The translations under genes and the position numbers were made by a program. A model generated the notes under the pieces. That model was not told where the DNA came from. It did not search any database and worked only from the letters and a program-made list of their open reading frames with translations. Positions 9,620 to 19,765 of a stretch of DNA of 64,000 nt are shown here, in pieces (the first letter of the stretch is position 1; each line of letters starts with the position of its first letter). This stretch comes from Leptospiraceae bacterium (lineage in GTDB: Bacteria > Spirochaetota > Leptospiria > Leptospirales > Leptospiraceae): positions 62,001 through 126,000 of the forward strand of contig JAKRSH010000028.1 of assembly GCA_022402465.1 (NCBI GenBank), given 5' to 3'.

Positions 9620-10264
9620 ATGAAGCAAATTGATTGGCAAGAAATTAAAACTAAGATTAAGATCTTTGGTGTATTTCGCTTTTGTCTACTGGCTTCTATT
9701 TTTCTTCATGGCTCTGTGGTCTTAGGATACTATATTGCTACCTATGTCGCACCTGTAGATTCTGAAGAGTACGAAATTTCAGAATTAGATGTTGATTTTG
9801 AAGAAATACCTCCCGAACTGATAGGCGGAACATCAAGCCCGGCACCTGTTGAAAAGTCGGAATGGGTGGAAGGCTCAAACAAGGACCAATCTAAAGAAGC
9901 TCCCGACGATTCCGATATAAATCCCAATGCCTTGAATGGAAATGGGACTGACAAGGACGGATTTTTATTTTCTTGGGCGGGGGATAGACCTCCAACTTTT
10001 ATAATTGATTTTGATTTAACTGATTATTTTCCGGCTTCAGCTAAGGCTGCAGGAATAACCAATAAAATGGTTACAGTTATGGTGCAAGTAAATGAGAAAG
10101 GCGAACTCATGGGTGCAAAAATTGTATCTGGCAAGGCTGGATATGGTTTTGACGAAGCTGCTATTCAAATTGTGAAACGAGCTCGTTTTGCCCCTGGCTA
10201 TGTGGATGGGCGACCAACGAAAATGGCTCATAGACTTCCGATAAATTTTACTTTGGAGGATTGA
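9620..10264 (+). CDS. tonB: TonB-family energy transducer
   Basis: 214 residues: N-terminal transmembrane anchor (about 17-40), acidic Pro/Ser/Asp-rich linker (about 50-115, less Pro-Lys-rich than in enterobacterial TonB), and a C-terminal TonB domain (about 130-212) with VNEKGELMGAKIVSG, GFDEAAIQIVKRARFAPG and the terminal strand HRLPINFTL. It should couple the ExbBD motor to outer-membrane receptors; no TonB-dependent receptor gene is in the window. Its stop precedes the next ATG by 1 bp. Confidence 0.92.
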   Translation: MKQIDWQEIKTKIKIFGVFRFCLLASIFLHGSVVLGYYIATYVAPVDSEEYEISELDVDFEEIPPELIGGTSSPAPVEKSEWVEGSNKDQSKEAPDDSDINPNALNGNGTDKDGFLFSWAGDRPPTFIIDFDLTDYFPASAKAAGITNKMVTVMVQVNEKGELMGAKIVSGKAGYGFDEAAIQIVKRARFAPGYVDGRPTKMAHRLPINFTLED

Positions 10265-10265
10265 T

Positions 10266-12650
10266 ATGCGATTTTTCAAATCGAAACATCTTGCTATGTT
10301 TCTTCTTGTGGTTTTATATTCCTCCTTTCGGCATCAATCAGCCTTGGTAGGCTCCGAAGACCCAGTTCCCTTCAATGGTTTTAGAGTAGGCCTACTTCAA
10401 GATGAACCCAACCTAGCAAGCACTATACAAGAAGCACCTTCTTTAAAATACTCTACACTTCCTAAAAAAATTGATCTAGCATCCAAACTCCCTATCCCTT
10501 ACCCACAAGGAAACCAAGCAAGTTCCGTAGGTCTTGTATTAGGTTATTTAATGAAATCTTATTATGAAAATTTAAAACTGGATCAACCAAAAGATTTAAA
10601 TAAAATATCGGTATCCAACCAAGAGAAGACTTCCTATTTCTATTCGCCTTCTTTTGTGTACAATTCAATCAATCATGGCAAAGACTTAGGAGGCTCCATT
10701 TTAGATGGATTGATTTTATTAGCTTCCAAGGGAATTCCTACTTGGGGAGAAATGCCCTATTCACCAGAGGATTATAGAAGCCAGAAAGATGAAATATCCT
10801 TAAACGCCTACTCTCATAGAATCAATGATTTTCGAAAAATTCCTCAGTCAGATATTATAAAAATAAAATCCTATATAGCAGCTAACAATCCATTGGTTGC
10901 ATCTATGCTTTTTTTTGAAAATTTTACCTTATATAAAAAAGGTGAGATCCTTAACCAAGAAAAGGGAAAATTTTTAGGTGCACAAGCGATTGCCTTAATT
11001 GGATATGATGACTCCAAAAAGGCGTTTAAGGTTTGGAATTCTTGGGGACCTAACTGGGGTGAGAACGGCTATGCCTGGATAAGTTATTCCCTCTTTCAGA
11101 AACTGGGATCCAGTGTGTATTGGATGGATGATCCCCCAAAATTACTTGATCCTGCGGATTTAGCACTTGCTTATCCAAACCAAATACATGCAACAAGAGG
11201 GAATTACCCGGATAGAGTTCGTATTTCTTGGGAAAATGTAAAAAATGCAATAGGCTATGAAATTTTTCGCAAAAGACCCTCTGAAACAAAATATACCTTA
11301 GTTGGTCTATCAATTGATAATGCTTTTGAAGATATGGGTGTGCAACAAGATTTAGTCTACCAGTATAGCCTTGCATCTGTTTTTTCAGAACAAAGTTCTT
11401 CACAAAATCCTGATCCGACCGAAGGATATTCTTCTAAGTCAAAACTTCCTATTACTTCTATGGAAATAACTGGACTAACAGCAAGCCAAGGAAGATTCGC
11501 AGATAAAATCCTAATTCGATGGGACCCAATCCCTGGAATAAGAAACTACCATTTGTATAAATACAATATATACTCCAAAGAATTCCGTTTATTATCTAAA
11601 ACAGCTAAACCGGAATTTATAGATAGAAAAGCACAAAGAAATGGAAATTTTGAGTTCTACCGAGTGTCTGTGGCAGGCAGCTTTGCAACAAGTTTCATTT
11701 CACAAGCTAGCTTCGGTTTTACGACATCAAGAGGGATTTCACTTCCGCCTCCTGAGTTGGTTTATGCTTCCCAGGGTGAATATACAGATAAAATCAATAT
11801 AACCTGGGAAGAAGTTCAAGGTGCTGTGGATTATAAAGTATATCGTTACACAAAGGAAAGCAATTTCTGGGAAGAACTCGGTCAAACGGCTAACCATATA
11901 TTTGATGATACAGAGCCTAAAGCATCTAACCACTACTATGCAGTATCTTCTTTAAACAAATTAGGAACTTGGAGTAGAGCATCTCTTCCCGTTTATGGAT
12001 TTATTTCTAAACTATCCATGAGATCTTCCAGCTTGAAACCTCCCCAAGAATTAAGTATATTTGAAGTAATGCAGAAGACGACTAAAGAAAATCTACTGAG
12101 ACTTAGTTGGAAACCTGTCCAGGATGCAAAAGAATATAGAATTTATTCCAAAATTGTGGGAGGTAGCTGGACAGTTATAGGGACTTCCAAATCGAATTAC
12201 TTTCAATTCCCTACTCAACCCGCTTCCAAATTCCACCTCTATTCAGTAAGTTCAGTGAATGATTTGGATCTGGAAGGTTTTAAAAGTAAATCTCTTTCTT
12301 ATGGTTGGCATCCCATTACCAAGGATGAATCAAGCATACGATCCTTTGGAAGTGATTCCAAATTAGAAAATTTCAAAGGACCTTGGACATCTATGTACTG
12401 GGATGGTAAGGCTACTGTTACACCTGTTCGCTTGAAAATAGAGTCAACAGATGATTTAAACCAAGCCTATACAATTGAATTGAACAACAAGGTCATTTAT
12501 GAGGGAGATTATTTACAGGAAAATAAAATAGTCGATCCCCAGGGTAGCTTCAAACTAGAACTATCTTCATCATCAGATGCGCTTTATTTGGAGATTAAAG
12601 ATAAAAAAATTCTCAAAGAAAATACTACCCTTTCTTTTCTTAGAGAGTAA
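10266..12650 (+). CDS. Papain-fold (C1-like) pseudopeptidase with fibronectin type III repeats
   Basis: 794 residues, last gene of the exbB-exbD-tonB run. It has a hydrophobic N-terminus (about 8-20), then a C1-like domain (about 65-290) recognisable by PYPQGNQASS and KVWNSWGPNWGENGY. The catalytic triad is broken. The nucleophile position after the oxyanion Gln is Ser87 (codon TCC at 10524), the His position is Gln240 (GAQAIALIGYDD), and only Asn258 remains. Four FnIII-like modules follow (about 310-400, 405-490, 495-575, 595-680), each with an RISWENV-type first strand and a YxxYR-type strand, then a C-terminal beta domain. Probably exported to the periplasm or surface; a binding role is more likely than proteolysis. 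Confidence 0.8.
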   Translation: MRFFKSKHLAMFLLVVLYSSFRHQSALVGSEDPVPFNGFRVGLLQDEPNLASTIQEAPSLKYSTLPKKIDLASKLPIPYPQGNQASSVGLVLGYLMKSYYENLKLDQPKDLNKISVSNQEKTSYFYSPSFVYNSINHGKDLGGSILDGLILLASKGIPTWGEMPYSPEDYRSQKDEISLNAYSHRINDFRKIPQSDIIKIKSYIAANNPLVASMLFFENFTLYKKGEILNQEKGKFLGAQAIALIGYDDSKKAFKVWNSWGPNWGENGYAWISYSLFQKLGSSVYWMDDPPKLLDPADLALAYPNQIHATRGNYPDRVRISWENVKNAIGYEIFRKRPSETKYTLVGLSIDNAFEDMGVQQDLVYQYSLASVFSEQSSSQNPDPTEGYSSKSKLPITSMEITGLTASQGRFADKILIRWDPIPGIRNYHLYKYNIYSKEFRLLSKTAKPEFIDRKAQRNGNFEFYRVSVAGSFATSFISQASFGFTTSRGISLPPPELVYASQGEYTDKINITWEEVQGAVDYKVYRYTKESNFWEELGQTANHIFDDTEPKASNHYYAVSSLNKLGTWSRASLPVYGFISKLSMRSSSLKPPQELSIFEVMQKTTKENLLRLSWKPVQDAKEYRIYSKIVGGSWTVIGTSKSNYFQFPTQPASKFHLYSVSSVNDLDLEGFKSKSLSYGWHPITKDESSIRSFGSDSKLENFKGPWTSMYWDGKATVTPVRLKIESTDDLNQAYTIELNNKVIYEGDYLQENKIVDPQGSFKLELSSSSDALYLEIKDKKILKENTTLSFLRE

Positions 12651-12719
12651 TACTGTATTCCCATCTCCCGTTTGAGTATGTATTGCCTCCCTTTGAAAAA
12701 AAATAGATAGTGTTTCATT

Positions 12720-14228
12720 TTAAGAATACACAGCCACCTTGTCAGTTATTCCTTTTAAGCTGAACTCTCCATGATAATTCACCGAACTCTTATTAGTTGC
12801 ATTTAAATCATTATAGAATTCTCGACTCATAGCAATAGGAAGTTTCAATTCTTTTGTAAAGGATTCTAGTCGAGAGGAAAGATTCACTGAATTACCAATT
12901 ATGGTAAATTCCATGCGACTCTTTGACCCTATATTTCCTAAAGTAACTTCTCCAAAATGAAGACCAATACCTATTTGTAATTTCCCATCGGCAAATGGTA
13001 TCGAATCTAGTTCTCGAAGCATGTCTCTTGCCGCTGTATAAGCTGAATCCGATGGATTCGAGATAGGAATGATCCCTCCAAAAATAGCTAGAATTCCATC
13101 GCCAATAAACTTATTTATAATTCCATCATTTGCAACTATGCATGTATTCATTTTATCAAAATATGAATTCAAAAACTGTACAACCTGTTCGGGTGGAAGC
13201 TTTTCTGAAAAAGATGTAAAATTTCGTATATCTGAAAATAAGATTGCAACTTTCTCCTTTTTCCCACCTAACTCTGGAGGATGTTTCAAAAGATAATCTC
13301 GTATACGTCCATCAACCATCTTTCCAAATATTTCACGTATAGTTTCTTTCTCTAGTAGTTCGCGACTCATAGTATTCATAGTGTATTTTATTGTTCCCAG
13401 TTCATCTTTGGAATCCACAAATATCGCTCCGGTAAAGTCACCCGTTCTAACATTATCTGTAAGACTTTGGATTTCATTCAGTGGTCTACGCAAAGATTGA
13501 ACTAAAAAATATGTGAGTATTGCACCTGAAATTATAAAAATAAAAACTAGTAAGAAAAAATATATAACATCTTCTTCCTTGCTAACATTTCCGATACTCG
13601 CATTGAGTGCAAAGAAGATAACAAGCATAGGAAACATTACTGCCGAGAAAAAATAAAAACTAAATTTTCCAATTAATCCATCCTTCAAAAATTTAGAAAG
13701 ATTGAAAATTTCGTCCTGTTCAAATACTAAAGGAAAAAGGAATATTTTAAAATAATAATCACAAGCAAAATAGGAAAGTGCAAAGCTATAGATTGAAACA
13801 AGCAGAGATACTAACAAGAGCAACATCTGCGAGACTTCTGTAATTGGAATTTCTTTCGTTACTAAAAAATACCTAGAAAGACTTATACCTATAGCCCAAC
13901 CTAAGGAACCAATGAAGGACCCTATAATAGGCATTCTGAGAGATAATCTCTTTATATAAATTGGGATCTTATGAATGGGAGTCTGTCTCTTTATAATTAT
14001 CATAATAGGTAAAAAGATAGCATACAATAATAATGTAGGGAGGATAAATGATGGTAGAATACTGATCTTCCAATTAAATTTATTAAATTCTTGGAATAAA
14101 TGAAGGTCTTCTTCTTTGATTAAAATATAAGAGAGACAAGCATTTAAGCCCACTGTAAATATATTTGCAACTATTACAGAAATAAGAGGGATATTCGCGC
14201 GAAATACTTTTTGTTGTGTAAGATTCAA
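12720..14228 (-). CDS. Membrane-bound class III adenylate/guanylate cyclase
   Basis: 502 residues. About six transmembrane helices occupy residues 1-260, followed by a HAMP-like linker (LRRPLNEIQSLTDNVRTGDF) and a class III cyclase domain (about 325-500). The domain contains VAILFSDIRNFTSFSE (first metal Asp), NKFIGDGILAIFG (second metal Asp), GLHFGEVTLGNIG, and FTIIGNSVNLSSRLE, whose transition-state Asn/Arg are in place, so it should be active. The start is TTG 14228: AGGAG (plus-strand 14235-14239) lies 6 nt upstream and no ATG exists near. Nucleotide specificity is not determined. Confidence 0.88.
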   Translation of the reverse strand: MNLTQQKVFRANIPLISVIVANIFTVGLNACLSYILIKEEDLHLFQEFNKFNWKISILPSFILPTLLLYAIFLPIMIIIKRQTPIHKIPIYIKRLSLRMPIIGSFIGSLGWAIGISLSRYFLVTKEIPITEVSQMLLLLVSLLVSIYSFALSYFACDYYFKIFLFPLVFEQDEIFNLSKFLKDGLIGKFSFYFFSAVMFPMLVIFFALNASIGNVSKEEDVIYFFLLVFIFIISGAILTYFLVQSLRRPLNEIQSLTDNVRTGDFTGAIFVDSKDELGTIKYTMNTMSRELLEKETIREIFGKMVDGRIRDYLLKHPPELGGKKEKVAILFSDIRNFTSFSEKLPPEQVVQFLNSYFDKMNTCIVANDGIINKFIGDGILAIFGGIIPISNPSDSAYTAARDMLRELDSIPFADGKLQIGIGLHFGEVTLGNIGSKSRMEFTIIGNSVNLSSRLESFTKELKLPIAMSREFYNDLNATNKSSVNYHGEFSLKGITDKVAVYS

Positions 14229-14303
14229 ACTTGACTCCTAAAACGCATATTATTATGATTTATCTTTGTAAGAGCTTTTCTGCAAATAAGAATTCTCAAC
14301 TTT

Positions 14304-15308
14304 ATGAAAAATAGTAAATTATGGATGCTAGTTCTTCCTCTCTACCTAACACAAATCTTTATAAACAATAAAATTTATTGTGATGAAAATAATGAACCTA
14401 TTATAACTTCAAGGTCTGTTGACATATCTAATCCCAATTATATTCAACAAATTTCTTGCGAGGAAAGAAAATGCCATAAGTTAGAGCTTACTGATGTCAA
14501 TTTAAATGATATCCAAGACCAAGTTTTTGATTTAATGGGCAAGGAAGCTGGCAAAATCTTTGTAGAAGTTCAAGAAAATCCAAATACAATTACTGATGAG
14601 AAAAATGAAGTATGGTTGAAATACCTTCGCGAGATAGCCAATCGTAAGGGAAGGGTCATTTTTGAACCAATTTATATACAAACTCGTGATATGAGTTTTA
14701 ATGATATACCAATTTATGGTGGTTATTTTAAACTGGGATCTTCAATTTACAGTAGATTCAATTCTATACTTATCTATGGAAGAATGGAACACTATAATGC
14801 AAAGGTACTCTTTCATCCTAAGACACACCATATAATGGCTTATTTCTTCGTCCACAAAAACTATGGTAGCATATGCAAAACGGTTTTTTCAAATTGCAAC
14901 AGCATCGAATATATTGATGATGATGTCTTTGATTTTCAACTTGAAGAAGCTCTAAGCAAAACAAAGGAGAATTTTTTTATAGTTGAGTTCACTAATACTA
15001 AAGCGAATCTTCCCTTCTTTCGTATGGAGGTTGAAGCCTTACTTGAGGTTAACAAGTCCTCAAGATTGTATAAATGGTTGGTAGCATCAAAAGTATCTGA
15101 GGCCAAGCCTATAGTTCAAGAGCGATTTCTAACTGTCCCAATTGCAATAAAAATCATCGATTATTCATTGTCAGCTTATGACCTAGTTCAAAGTATTCGA
15201 ATGTACTCATCTGCTCGGTCCTGGAAGGCTACTACTTATTTTGAAGAATCAGCTGAGGGTAAAGCCATCAAGTCTGTACATTTTGAAAGAATTACTGAAG
15301 AAAGATAA
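14304..15308 (+). CDS. Hypothetical exported protein
   Basis: 334 residues, not recognised. The N-terminus is signal-peptide-like (MKNSKLWMLVLPLYLTQIF) with a Cys at about residue 26 (KIYC) that does not make a standard lipobox. Four more Cys (about 52, 57, 190, 196) could form disulphides. Mixed alpha/beta composition. It stands alone, divergent from the cyclase and convergent with the nitrilase-family gene. Confidence 0.65.
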   Translation: MKNSKLWMLVLPLYLTQIFINNKIYCDENNEPIITSRSVDISNPNYIQQISCEERKCHKLELTDVNLNDIQDQVFDLMGKEAGKIFVEVQENPNTITDEKNEVWLKYLREIANRKGRVIFEPIYIQTRDMSFNDIPIYGGYFKLGSSIYSRFNSILIYGRMEHYNAKVLFHPKTHHIMAYFFVHKNYGSICKTVFSNCNSIEYIDDDVFDFQLEEALSKTKENFFIVEFTNTKANLPFFRMEVEALLEVNKSSRLYKWLVASKVSEAKPIVQERFLTVPIAIKIIDYSLSAYDLVQSIRMYSSARSWKATTYFEESAEGKAIKSVHFERITEER

Positions 15309-15334
15309 TTGATTCAAGAATATTAAAGATTTTA

Positions 15335-16204
15335 TCATTTTAAAAATCTATGATCTAGAGCGGGAATTTTCTTTCGAGCTATCTCAATTGAATCGGTATC
15401 GATTTCAATAATTCTGCATCCTATTTCTGTTCCTGCATCCGAAAGTATTTCGCCCCAGGGAGAGATAACCATGGAATGCCCATACGTTTTCTTTAGAGAG
15501 GAGGCCTGAGGCAATCTTAGATCTTTACTGGTCTCAGAGTTGGATTTAGATAATTTGTGAGTACCTGTTTGGCCTGGAGCAACAATGTATACAAAATTTT
15601 CTATAGCTCGCGCTCGAAGTAAAATTTCCCAATGTGCCCTACCTGTTAATTCAGTAAATGCGGAGGGAACAAAAATAATTTGTACATTTTGTTCGGAGAT
15701 CTTTCGAAAAAGTTCTGGAAATCGAAGATCGTAACAAATAACGGAAGATACTCTTCCAATTTCAGGAATATCAATTGTATTTGGAATTGCAGATCCAGGA
15801 AACACAGTTCTAGATTCTTTGTACTGAATTCCATCTCCAGGATTCGTATCGAAAAGGTGAATTTTATTATATTGGAATACTTCTTTCCCTTCTGGAGAAA
15901 ATATCGATGCTCTGTTATATGCTTTTTCTGGATTTGGACTTATGGAAGGATAACCACCACCGAGAACATAGATTTGAAATTCAAGGGCAACTTTACGTAA
16001 GAAATTCTCCGCCATTTTTTGAATCGTACCAAGATTTTGAATTTTATCGGACTCTCTTCCCATATAAGCAAAATTTTCAGGTAGTGCAACAAGCTTAGCA
16101 CCTTCTTTATAAGCCTGTTTTATCCAATGATGGCATTGTTCTAAATTGGATTCAATTTCATCAGAACTATTTAATTGAATTGTAGCAAGTTTTGTTTTTG
16201 GCAT
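15335..16204 (-). CDS. Carbon-nitrogen hydrolase (nitrilase superfamily amidase)
   Basis: 289 residues from ATG 16204. The triad is visible: Glu in LVALPENFAYMG, Lys in YNKIHLFDTNPGD, Cys in SVICYDLRFPE. The pattern, including GGGYPSI and RARAIENFVYIVAPGQTG, is that of Nit1/deaminated-glutathione amidase-type or omega-amidase-like members; the exact substrate is uncertain. An in-frame upstream extension overlaps argB on the other strand and is rejected. Divergent from argB, 45 bp apart. Confidence 0.88.
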   Translation of the reverse strand: MPKTKLATIQLNSSDEIESNLEQCHHWIKQAYKEGAKLVALPENFAYMGRESDKIQNLGTIQKMAENFLRKVALEFQIYVLGGGYPSISPNPEKAYNRASIFSPEGKEVFQYNKIHLFDTNPGDGIQYKESRTVFPGSAIPNTIDIPEIGRVSSVICYDLRFPELFRKISEQNVQIIFVPSAFTELTGRAHWEILLRARAIENFVYIVAPGQTGTHKLSKSNSETSKDLRLPQASSLKKTYGHSMVISPWGEILSDAGTEIGCRIIEIDTDSIEIARKKIPALDHRFLK

Positions 16205-16249
16205 AAAAAACGTCTTTGAAAAATAGAAACTACTAGTAACAAGGTCATA

Positions 16250-17107
16250 ATGGAAAGGCAGATTGAAAAAGTAAACCATATCCTCGAAGCGCTTCCTTAT
16301 ATCACAAAATACAATGGGAAGACTATCGTAATCAAATACGGTGGAGCAGCCATGGTACATGAAGAACTGAGAGGTTCTTTTGCCCAAGATATTGTTCTTC
16401 TCAAATTTTTGGGTATCAATCCAGTTGTGGTTCATGGTGGCGGACCTGAAATCAATGGGCTTTTGAAGGCATTGAATATTAAATCTGAATTTATACGTGG
16501 GAATAGAGTCACTACCCCAGAAACTATGGATGTAGTAGAAATGGTTCTCACTGGAAGAGTGAATAAACAAATAGTTTCCTTGATCAATGATCAAGGTGGT
16601 AAGGCAGTAGGAATCAGCGGCAAAGATGGAAAGATGGCACTTGCCGAGAAACTATATATGAATATAGATGGGGAAGAAGTCGACCTCGGCCTAGTTGGTA
16701 AAATCAAAGAGATAGATACCTCCATCCTAGATAATCTTAGAGATGAGAATTTTATTCCTGTCATCTCTCCCATAGCCTATTCTGCAGAAGGGACATCTAT
16801 GAATATCAATGCAGACACTATGGCAGGAGCAATCGCAGCGGCCCTGAAGGCGGAAAAATTAATTCTTCTTACCGATACAGAAGGGATTCTGATTCATAAT
16901 AAATTAGTAACTGGATTGAATCGATCCAAAGTGGAAGAATATATAGCCTCTGGCGATATCACTGGAGGAATGATTCCCAAGGTAGAATGCTGTATTACAG
17001 CAATTGACCAAGGTGTCAAGCGTTCTCATATCATAGATGGACGAGTGGCACATGCAGTTCTTTTAGAAATCTTTACTGACAGTGGAGTTGGCTCTCTGAT
17101 AGAGTGA
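16250..17107 (+). CDS. argB: Acetylglutamate kinase
   Basis: 285 residues. ATP-dependent phosphorylation of N-acetylglutamate, the second step of arginine synthesis. Signatures: [11 protein letters not shown] (nucleotide-binding Lys), [40 protein letters not shown] and [10 protein letters not shown]. Its stop overlaps the GTG of the downstream GAF-phosphatase gene by 4 bp, so the two are probably co-transcribed although functionally unrelated. Confidence 0.97.
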   Translation: MERQIEKVNHILEALPYITKYNGKTIVIKYGGAAMVHEELRGSFAQDIVLLKFLGINPVVVHGGGPEINGLLKALNIKSEFIRGNRVTTPETMDVVEMVLTGRVNKQIVSLINDQGGKAVGISGKDGKMALAEKLYMNIDGEEVDLGLVGKIKEIDTSILDNLRDENFIPVISPIAYSAEGTSMNINADTMAGAIAAALKAEKLILLTDTEGILIHNKLVTGLNRSKVEEYIASGDITGGMIPKVECCITAIDQGVKRSHIIDGRVAHAVLLEIFTDSGVGSLIE

Positions 17108-18867
17108 GTACTATGTCAGAAATGAAGCTCACACTCGGACTCATCACTGAGATTACATCTAAGATTAATTCTGTAGAAGACCTTCAATCTCTACTCCATA
17201 CTATTATGGACACAACGAAACGTGTGCTTAATACGGATGGATGTTCTCTCCTACTATATGATAAGGATGAAGATTGTTTAGTCTTTGATATAACAGTAGG
17301 CGCTAAGAAAGAAATTTTATCTAAGCTAAAAGTTCCTAGGGGCAAAGGAATTGCTGGGATGGTTCTTGAATCATTGAAGCCTGAAATAGTAAATGACGCT
17401 GAAAATGATAATAGAATTTATAAAAATATTGATGACCAAGTTGGATTCAAAACTAAAAATCTGATTTGTGTGCCTATGCTTGCGAACGGTGAAGTACAAG
17501 GTGTACTTGAAGCTGTAAATTCATCCGATGAAAGAGATTTTACAGAAAAAGATATTAAAATCCTCCGCTATTTGAGTGATCTCGCTGCAATATCTATTCG
17601 CAATAGAAAATTAATTGATGCCCTCGAAGCACGAGCAAATGAACTGAATACATTATTTCAAATATCTCAATCACTTTCCACAATAGTAGACCTAGATCAG
17701 TTTCTTGAATCTACAGTAAAGTCGATTACAGCAATTATGAAGGCGGATAAGGTTGGGATTCTTTTCCAAGGAAGTCAACCTAAAGGCTATGATTTTATCA
17801 AGACTCATGGCTTCCCTCATGCTATCCAAGATTTGAAAGAAGGCATAGGACCCTTAGATAGAATCCTAGAATCAGTTAGAACGGTTGGTCAAAAAGTAGC
17901 CTTGCATGTAAATTCATCTGCAGCAGCTACCGAAATATCAAAGTTAGGTTACTTCAAGAAACATTTAATCATTATCCCTATTCAAAGAAATTTAGAAACC
18001 TTAGGTATACTATTAGTTGCCGATCAAATAGATAATTCATCCTTCGATGATGCAGAGATTCGCATTCTTTCTACTATTTCCAATCAAATCGCAGAAGCGT
18101 TCACAACTTTAATTGTTAAAGAACAAAGTGAACAATTAAAATATATTCAAAGAGACTTACAAGTTGCAGCACAGATACAAAAGAATTCACTTCCTATAAT
18201 ACCAGATACTTATGGAGACTTGGAATTTTCGGCTTTTTACAAGGCTTCCAAAGAGATAGGTGGTGACTTCTATGATTTAGTAGTTCATAGTCCAACAGAA
18301 ATTTCGGTAATGATAGCAGATGTTTCTGGGAAAGGAACACCAGCAGCATTATTTATGGAGTTCAGCAAAACTATTATTTCTAGTGAAGTGTCTAGATCTA
18401 ATTCTCCCAGTGATGCCTTATTTAAATCTAACAATATTATTCAGGAAAAATCAGCATTTGTTCTTTTTGTAACAGTGATGCTCGTACGTATCAACACTAC
18501 CAATAAAACACTTACCTATGCTACAGCAGGCCATAATAGACAGTTTCTTTATAGAAGGTCTCAGAAAGATATAAGCTTACTTTCTGGGAAAGGCACTCCC
18601 TTAGGAATAGGTCAAACAGAATTCTCAGAACACACCATAGATTATGAACCTGGTGATTATCTCATATTGTATACAGATGGTGTAACCGAAGTCATGAATA
18701 CAAGCGATGAAATGTATGAGGAAGAAAGATTCATAGAAGATATTCTTGCTATGGAAGAAGATACTGCCAAAGATATCCAAGCAAAAATTATCCAGCATAC
18801 GAATAAATTCCAAGGAAATGCTGAACAACACGATGACTATACCTTGTTTATTATAAAACTAAACTAG
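17104..18867 (+). CDS. GAF-domain PP2C-type (SpoIIE/RsbU) serine phosphatase
   Basis: 587 residues from GTG 17104; an ATG at 17113 is an equally good start. There are two GAF domains (about 20-170 and 190-340), a short helical linker containing [13 protein letters not shown], and a SpoIIE-type phosphatase domain (about 385-587). The latter has [29 protein letters not shown] and [10 protein letters not shown], with metal-binding Asp residues in place. Such proteins dephosphorylate anti-anti-sigma STAS proteins in partner-switching pathways. The STAS-like gene at 24935 is a possible but unproven partner. No transmembrane segment, so a cytosolic sensor. Confidence 0.9.
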   Translation: MSTMSEMKLTLGLITEITSKINSVEDLQSLLHTIMDTTKRVLNTDGCSLLLYDKDEDCLVFDITVGAKKEILSKLKVPRGKGIAGMVLESLKPEIVNDAENDNRIYKNIDDQVGFKTKNLICVPMLANGEVQGVLEAVNSSDERDFTEKDIKILRYLSDLAAISIRNRKLIDALEARANELNTLFQISQSLSTIVDLDQFLESTVKSITAIMKADKVGILFQGSQPKGYDFIKTHGFPHAIQDLKEGIGPLDRILESVRTVGQKVALHVNSSAAATEISKLGYFKKHLIIIPIQRNLETLGILLVADQIDNSSFDDAEIRILSTISNQIAEAFTTLIVKEQSEQLKYIQRDLQVAAQIQKNSLPIIPDTYGDLEFSAFYKASKEIGGDFYDLVVHSPTEISVMIADVSGKGTPAALFMEFSKTIISSEVSRSNSPSDALFKSNNIIQEKSAFVLFVTVMLVRINTTNKTLTYATAGHNRQFLYRRSQKDISLLSGKGTPLGIGQTEFSEHTIDYEPGDYLILYTDGVTEVMNTSDEMYEEERFIEDILAMEEDTAKDIQAKIIQHTNKFQGNAEQHDDYTLFIIKLN

Positions 18868-18955
18868 TATTTATATTTAAAATTTTCAAGCTAAGATCTT
18901 CCTGCATTATAGATTAATGCCGCTTTACTATTTTTAATTTTTCTTAAACCAAAAA

Positions 18956-19765
18956 TCACCACCATTCATAAAAAAAATGAACTGGCCCCTTTCCCTTACC
19001 TATCTCTAAATGAGCTGAAGCTTTGATTGTACCTGTTAGATACGTTTTTGCGATACGGATTGCATCAAGAGAATTATTTCCTTTTGCTAATTCTGCCGCA
19101 ATAGCAGCTGAAAACGTACAACCTGTTCCATGCGTATTATTACTTGCAATTCTTTCAGACTCGATCCAAGTTATCTTACCGCCTTTCTCAATGATACAAT
19201 CAGCACTCTTTTCTTGGTCTTGAGAATGCCCACCTTTTACAACTACAACTTCGGGGCCATAACCCAAGATTTCTTTACCTGCAAATTCCATATCACTTGG
19301 ATTCGCAATTTCTTTCCCAATCAAATCACCTGCCTCAGGAATATTCGGTGTTAAGACAGATGTTAAAGGAAGAATCTCCGATTTTAATGCTTGGATTGCA
19401 TCTTCCTGTAGTAATCTATGTCCTGATTTTGCAACCATAACAGGATCAACTACAATAAATTTAGGCTTATATTCTCTTAATTTTGCAGCTACCAAAGTGA
19501 TGATTTCTGCCTTATGAAGCATTCCTATTTTGACTACTTTAACATCGAGGTCTTCAAACATTGAATCAATCTGTTCAGCTATGGACTGTAAGGGAAGATC
19601 ATAGAGACCTTTAACTCCAGTTGTATTTTGTATGGGCAGTGAAGTTAAAACCGTACAGGCGTATACTCCTCTAGCAGAAAATGTCTTAAGGTCCGCTTGC
19701 ATCCCAGCTCCCCCACTTCCATCAAAACCAGCGATACTTAAAGCAATGGGAAAATTTGGTTTCAT
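18956..19765 (-). CDS. thiD: Hydroxymethylpyrimidine/phosphomethylpyrimidine kinase
   Basis: 269 residues. Phosphorylates HMP and HMP-P for thiamine synthesis or salvage. Signatures: SIAGFDGSGGAGMQADLKTF at the N-terminus, VVDPVMVAKSG, LTPNIPEAG and the anion-hole/catalytic NNTHGTGCTFSAAIAAELAKG. It overlaps the stop of thiM by 4 bp and should be expressed from the same riboswitch-controlled transcript. Confidence 0.96.
   Translation of the reverse strand: MKPNFPIALSIAGFDGSGGAGMQADLKTFSARGVYACTVLTSLPIQNTTGVKGLYDLPLQSIAEQIDSMFEDLDVKVVKIGMLHKAEIITLVAAKLREYKPKFIVVDPVMVAKSGHRLLQEDAIQALKSEILPLTSVLTPNIPEAGDLIGKEIANPSDMEFAGKEILGYGPEVVVVKGGHSQDQEKSADCIIEKGGKITWIESERIASNNTHGTGCTFSAAIAAELAKGNNSLDAIRIAKTYLTGTIKASAHLEIGKGKGPVHFFYEWW

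Noticed and set aside
16205-16594. N-terminal extension of the nitrilase-family gene
   Set aside because: It lies antisense over the well-supported argB gene; the conserved domain starts at ATG 16204.
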